DNA from: an uncultured Bacteroidales bacterium
Lineage (GTDB): Bacteria > Bacteroidota > Bacteroidia > Bacteroidales > Paludibacteraceae
NCBI GenBank assembly: GCA_900316845.1
Contig: ONEG01000014.1
Location: forward strand, 1 to 64,000
Reading direction: 5' to 3'
DNA length: 64,000 nt
The notes below the pieces were generated by a model. The model had not been told where the DNA came from. It was given only the letters and a program-made list of their open reading frames with translations, and did no database searches. The position numbers and the translations under genes are program-made. This document shows, piece by piece, positions 60,265 through 64,000 of the stretch (its first letter is position 1; each line of letters starts with the position of its first letter).

Positions 60265-62304
60265 TTACCATATCGATACTCGATTCTCCGGGGCGATATA
60301 CATCGGGCTTTCCTCCGTCACGTTCCATGCCTCGTACCATGCGTTGATCTGCGGCAGAGCACCGTTGACACGCCATCGACCGAGGGAGTGAGGATCGCTC
60401 TTCGTGCGGTTCAGGATCTCCTCCGGGCGGATGTTACCTGCCCATACGTTCGCGTACGCGAGGAAGAACCGTTGTGCCGGCGTGAAGCCGTCGCGGGTCT
60501 GCAGACGCTCACTCTCGGGCTTGCTCTCTTCGTTCAGGCAGAAGGCCAGGTAACTAACCTGCAGACCGCCGTGGTCAGCGATATTCTCACCCAGCGTGAA
60601 CGCACCGTTAGCGTGTACGCCCGGAGCCACTTCGATCTTGTTGAACGCTTCTTCCATCACTTTCGTGCGCTCGTCGAAGGCGGCTTTGTCCTCTGCCGTC
60701 CACCAGTTGATCATGTTACCGTCCTTGTCAAACTGACAACCCTGATCGTCGAAGCCGTGGGTCATCTCATGACCGATGACAACACCGATAGCGCCGTAGT
60801 TGAACGCGTCATCGGCGCTCATGTCGAAGAACGGATACTGCAGGATGCCGGCAGGGAAACAGATCTCGTTGGACGAGGGGTTATAGTATGCGTTCACCGT
60901 CTGCGGCGTCATGTACCATTTCTTCTTATCTACCGGCTTGCCGAGGTAGCTCAGGCTGTACTCCTGCTCGAATTTAGCAGCGCGCTCGAGGTTAGCATAG
61001 TAGGTATCCTCCGGGTTGATGTCGAGCTTCGAGTAGTCGCGCCATTCGTCCGGATAACCGATCTTGATGGTGATCGCGTTCAGTTTCTCGAGGGCTTTGG
61101 CCTTCGTCTCGTCGCTCATCCATGCTAAGTTCTCAATGCGGATACCCAGCGCTTTTTGCAGGTTATGCACGAGCGCGAGCATGCGTTCCTTATTCTCTTC
61201 GGGGAAGTATTTCTGTACGTACATCTGTCCTACCGCTTCGCCGAGCGTGCCGTTGACGATACCCACGGCGCGTTTCCATAGCGGACTCGGCTCCTCGCGA
61301 CCGGAGAGCACCTTGCCGTAGAAATCAAAACTCGTCATGTATATCTCCGTCGTCAGGTACGATGCCGCACCTTCGATAGCCTGCCAGGTGAACAGCGTCT
61401 TCAGGTCCTTCAACGGCTCGTCAGCCAGCATCTTGCCTGCTTCCTGCAGGTGCGGTATCTGTCCTACGGAGAGGCTGTCTAACTCTACGCCCAAGGCATC
61501 GAAATATGCTTTCCAATCGACCTGCGGCACGAGCTCCTGCAACTCCGCGATGGACATCTTGTTGTAGTTCTTGATCGGGTCACGCAGCTCCACGTTGTTA
61601 TACGCCGCTTTCGCCAGCCTTGTCTCCATACGCAGCACCGTCTGTGCGCGGGCTGCACCGTCGCTGAAACCGAACAGACCGAACATCTTCTCTACGTACG
61701 CCACGTAGGCATTACGGATGGCGGTCGTCTGCTCGTCCGTGTCGAGGTAGTACTCTTTCTCGCCGAGCGCAAAACCTGCCTGGCACTCGTTGAGGATGTT
61801 CATCGAACTGTTCATCGCGTCCGCATCAACGTACATCGCCCATAGCTGATAGTCCATCGCCGCACCGAGGTGCTTCGACAGCTCCTCACGAGAAGTTATA
61901 GCTGCTATCTCGTCGAGGGTATGCTGTACCGGTGCGATACCTTCCTTATCACGACGTGCCGTGTCCATCGCGAGGTTATACAGGTCCCCGATCTTCTGCT
62001 CAATAGAGCCCGTCTCTTGACTCTTGTCTCTTGACTCTTGTCTCTTGGCTATCTCCTGAATCAGCCCATTCACCTGCTCGAGGTTCGTCAGTCCGAGTTT
62101 GTCGAACGAACCGAAACGTGCATACTCCGGCGTCAAGGGGTTGTTGGCCATCCATCCGCCGCACGCAAACTGATAGAAGTCATTCTGCGGAACCGCCGTC
62201 GTGTCTAAGTTCGCTAAGTCGATTCCCGTCGTCTGTTCCTGTTTGTTAGTACAAGCTGTAGTCATAAGCATTACTGCGCTTAAAGTAAAAATAAGTTTTT
62301 TCAT
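60265..62304 (-). CDS. M13-family metallopeptidase, lipoprotein
   Basis: From ATG 62304 the product is 679 residues with a lipobox (MLMTTAC). The zinc site HEMTH is at about residues 511-515 and the third ligand in GENIADHGG at about 571-579; NAYYNPSSNEICFPAG is the substrate-binding signature of neprilysin/PepO-like enzymes. It is expected to cut short peptides at the periplasmic side or the surface. The AUG nine codons upstream is less natural before the lipoprotein signal. A heptad insertion (62012-62046) gives the loop KRQESRDKSQETG. Confidence 0.92.
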   Translation of the reverse strand: MKKLIFTLSAVMLMTTACTNKQEQTTGIDLANLDTTAVPQNDFYQFACGGWMANNPLTPEYARFGSFDKLGLTNLEQVNGLIQEIAKRQESRDKSQETGSIEQKIGDLYNLAMDTARRDKEGIAPVQHTLDEIAAITSREELSKHLGAAMDYQLWAMYVDADAMNSSMNILNECQAGFALGEKEYYLDTDEQTTAIRNAYVAYVEKMFGLFGFSDGAARAQTVLRMETRLAKAAYNNVELRDPIKNYNKMSIAELQELVPQVDWKAYFDALGVELDSLSVGQIPHLQEAGKMLADEPLKDLKTLFTWQAIEGAASYLTTEIYMTSFDFYGKVLSGREEPSPLWKRAVGIVNGTLGEAVGQMYVQKYFPEENKERMLALVHNLQKALGIRIENLAWMSDETKAKALEKLNAITIKIGYPDEWRDYSKLDINPEDTYYANLERAAKFEQEYSLSYLGKPVDKKKWYMTPQTVNAYYNPSSNEICFPAGILQYPFFDMSADDAFNYGAIGVVIGHEMTHGFDDQGCQFDKDGNMINWWTAEDKAAFDERTKVMEEAFNKIEVAPGVHANGAFTLGENIADHGGLQVSYLAFCLNEESKPESERLQTRDGFTPAQRFFLAYANVWAGNIRPEEILNRTKSDPHSLGRWRVNGALPQINAWYEAWNVTEESPMYIAPENRVSIW
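62012..62046 (-). repeat. In-frame GTCTCTT/GACTCTT heptads in the M13 peptidase gene
   Basis: Plus-strand order: GTCTCTT, GACTCTT, GTCTCTT, GACTCTT, GTCTCTT. In the coding strand the units (AAGAGAC, AAGAGTC) contain no stop in any frame. Confidence 0.97.
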
Positions 62305-62328
62305 AATCGAATTTTTCAAAATCGACTG

Positions 62329-62376
62329 CAAAATTACAAAAATTCTTGCATATATGCAAATTTTTTAGTACTTTTG
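62329..62376. promoter_or_regulatory. Divergent promoters sharing a palindromic -33 region
   Basis: Plus strand: TTGC 62346-62349 and TACTTTTG 62369-62376 for the LRR gene. Minus strand: TTTG 62360-62357 and TAATTTTG 62336-62329 for the M13 peptidase. The two -33 elements are the ends of one palindrome, TTGCATATATGCAA (62346-62359). Confidence 0.75.
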
Positions 62377-62447
62377 CGCTCGCAAAAATATATTTGTATG
62401 CGATGGAACTTTTACTGCCAATGTATAAAATATAATCATCTAATCAT

Positions 62448-64000
62448 ATGAAAACTAAAATTTTATCTTTGTTGATTGCATTAGTAAGTATAGGCACTAT
62501 ACTTCATGCAGAGTCTTATGTGGTTGACTCCGGATATTGCGGAGCAGGAGAAGACAGTACCGCTTTACGGTGGGAGTTCAGCAGTGACGGAACGCTGAGT
62601 ATCAGCGGAAATGGCGCGATGCGTGATTTTCAGGATTCAACTGAACTTCCCTGGCAGCATTACCGTACTTATGCGATAAGGCATATATACCTCTCGGAGG
62701 GCATTACGCATATCGGCAGCCGTGCTTTTGAGACCATGCAAGCGGTGGATACCATTACTATACCGCAGAGCGTGAAATCCATCGGCAGCGGAGCATTCAT
62801 AAGTAACTACCTGCGAACCCTTGTTTTGCAGGAGGGATTGGAGCGTATTGATGAGTTTGCGTTTGAGAATTGCAACAATTTATGGCGAGTCATACTGCCA
62901 TCGACGGTGTCGTCTATAGGCGATATGTGTTTTTTGAATTGCTATTCCATACAAGAGTTTGAAGCAATCAACAATCCCCATTTTGTCAGTCCGGACGGAG
63001 TTCTCTTCCGCAGAGATACCATTTCGTTGATACAATACCCTCTTGGGAGATACGTAGAACAATATACCATCCCCAGCCAATGTGATACTATTTACCATGG
63101 AGCTTTCTATGGCTGTCAGCATCTTCAGTCTGTCACCTTCGATCATTGCCCTCATATGAATGGTGCTTTCTATTGGTATGACCCCATTTCGTTTTATATC
63201 CCATGCGGAATGAAAGATATATTCGCCCAGGCGTTAGGGATGCCGGAATCGCGCATTTATGAGTCCGTAGGAGCTGTCGAGCATGCTGTAACCTTCAACT
63301 ATGAAAGCTCCGGATATATAGAGAAACAGAATGTACAGGCACTATGTGACGGAACCAGCATGACGCTATCGGCAAATCCCTATAACGGCTACCATTTCGT
63401 ACAATGGTCTGATAGCGTGACCGATAATCCCCGTAATGTAACAGTTACGCAGGATTCCGCTTTTACTGCTATCTTCGCACCGTATAGCTATATGGTATCC
63501 GTATATTCCGCCGATACCACAAAGGGGAAAGTGACTTATATCCATGGTCAGTATGATTATGGCACCTACCTCCGCCTAACGGCAACACCTCTTGAGGGGT
63601 ACGCCTTTAAGGGATGGAGCGATGAGAGCAAAGCGTACCTATGTCAAACAGATTCCGTAACCCGCAATTATTATGTACGCGGTGATGCAGAGGTTTATGG
63701 TTATTTCGTGGAGGCTGATTCTATCGTAAGCGATTCCTGTGGCGCAAATTTAATTTGGGAACTGAATTGCGATGGTCTGCTGACTTTCCGCGGTAGCGGC
63801 GCAATGTATAATTACTCCTCCTCCACCAATCCGTGGCTCCCTTACGAAAGGAGTATCCGTGATATTTCCTTTGTTGGCTATATAACTACTATTGGAAATT
63901 ATGCTTTCTACAACATGGATTTGAAGGATTCGCTGTTTATTCCCAGTAGTGTTACAGAGATAGGTAATCGTGCCTTTTACAATAATAATGATTTAACATA
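62448..64000 (+). CDS. Secreted BspA-like leucine-rich repeat protein, 3' end outside window
   Basis: The signal peptide is MKTKILSLLIALVSIGTILHA. The mature part has a domain with GTLSISGNGAM and then LRR_5 units (ITHIGSRAFE, VKSIGSGAF, LERIDEFAFENC, VSSIGDMCFLNC). A bacterial-repeat region follows (NPYNGYHFVQWSDS, TPLEGYAFKGWSDES), and then a second GLLTFRGSGAM/LRR block that is still open at the window end. BspA-like proteins bind host or matrix proteins in several oral and gut bacteria; the ligand here is unknown. Frame is open for at least 517 codons. Confidence 0.85.
   Translation, partial: MKTKILSLLIALVSIGTILHAESYVVDSGYCGAGEDSTALRWEFSSDGTLSISGNGAMRDFQDSTELPWQHYRTYAIRHIYLSEGITHIGSRAFETMQAVDTITIPQSVKSIGSGAFISNYLRTLVLQEGLERIDEFAFENCNNLWRVILPSTVSSIGDMCFLNCYSIQEFEAINNPHFVSPDGVLFRRDTISLIQYPLGRYVEQYTIPSQCDTIYHGAFYGCQHLQSVTFDHCPHMNGAFYWYDPISFYIPCGMKDIFAQALGMPESRIYESVGAVEHAVTFNYESSGYIEKQNVQALCDGTSMTLSANPYNGYHFVQWSDSVTDNPRNVTVTQDSAFTAIFAPYSYMVSVYSADTTKGKVTYIHGQYDYGTYLRLTATPLEGYAFKGWSDESKAYLCQTDSVTRNYYVRGDAEVYGYFVEADSIVSDSCGANLIWELNCDGLLTFRGSGAMYNYSSSTNPWLPYERSIRDISFVGYITTIGNYAFYNMDLKDSLFIPSSVTEIGNRAFYNNNDLT

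Overview
The window looks like a chromosomal segment of an uncultured, probably gut-associated member of the Bacteroidales. The evidence is: Bacteroidetes-type promoters (TTTG, about 20 nt, TAnnTTTG) before most transcription units; very little Shine-Dalgarno use; a PorW/SprE-like lipoprotein of the type IX secretion system (T9SS); large secreted proteins with T9SS-style or related C-terminal tails; BspA-like leucine-rich repeats; and D-galacturonate catabolism genes. The family cannot be fixed from this sequence alone.

Layout. 1-1.4 kb: end of a small hypothetical gene, a possible structured RNA with terminator, and a zeta-like toxin with a 50-residue partner. 1.4-13.1 kb: housekeeping and catabolic genes (uxaB, uxaA, comF, nadB, a periplasmic thioredoxin, a K+/H+ antiporter, an epimerase-family protein, a DEAD-box helicase and, convergently, an rRNA m5C methyltransferase). 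13.3-19.9 kb: a 2,136-residue secreted protein followed by a 48-residue mini-protein. 20-27.9 kb: a compact biosynthetic-looking cluster (DUF4105-like membrane protein, condensation-domain-like protein, phosphatidylserine-decarboxylase-like enzyme, acyl carrier protein, AMP-forming ligase, DUF3737) with a hipBA pair and a four-helix-bundle gene set into it. 27.9-33.8 kb: accessory genes (unknowns, DUF3987, a second hipBA flanked by about 197-bp direct repeats, a decayed AAA ATPase). 34.2-54 kb: a run of exported proteins, headed by a 2,721-residue relative of the first giant with its own 47-residue mini-protein, then four secreted repeat proteins and an outer-membrane barrel. 54-64 kb: tsaB, porW-like gene, tRNA-Pro, miaB, an attenuator-like leader with a 36-residue ORF and greA, a HIT hydrolase, an M13 peptidase and a partial LRR protein.

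The most unusual property is an arsenal of degenerate tandem repeats with 7-nt periods (less often 8, 11, 14 or 15). They sit at gene junctions, where they often supply start or stop codons, and inside at least eight conserved genes as in-frame insertions. Two unrelated genes end in the same LIENR-stop because both run into the same heptad array. A second theme is the pairing of each giant secreted protein with a tiny basic/proline-rich ORF, and a short C-terminal motif shared by four exported proteins, which suggests a linked surface-display module.

How the genes work together: uxaB and uxaA make two consecutive steps of galacturonate breakdown. The exported-protein block and the PorW-like lipoprotein fit a T9SS-dependent cell surface. 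The ACP, ligase, condensation-like and decarboxylase-like proteins could form one pathway to an acylated amine or modified lipid; that is inference. All calls come from reading the sequence, without database searches.
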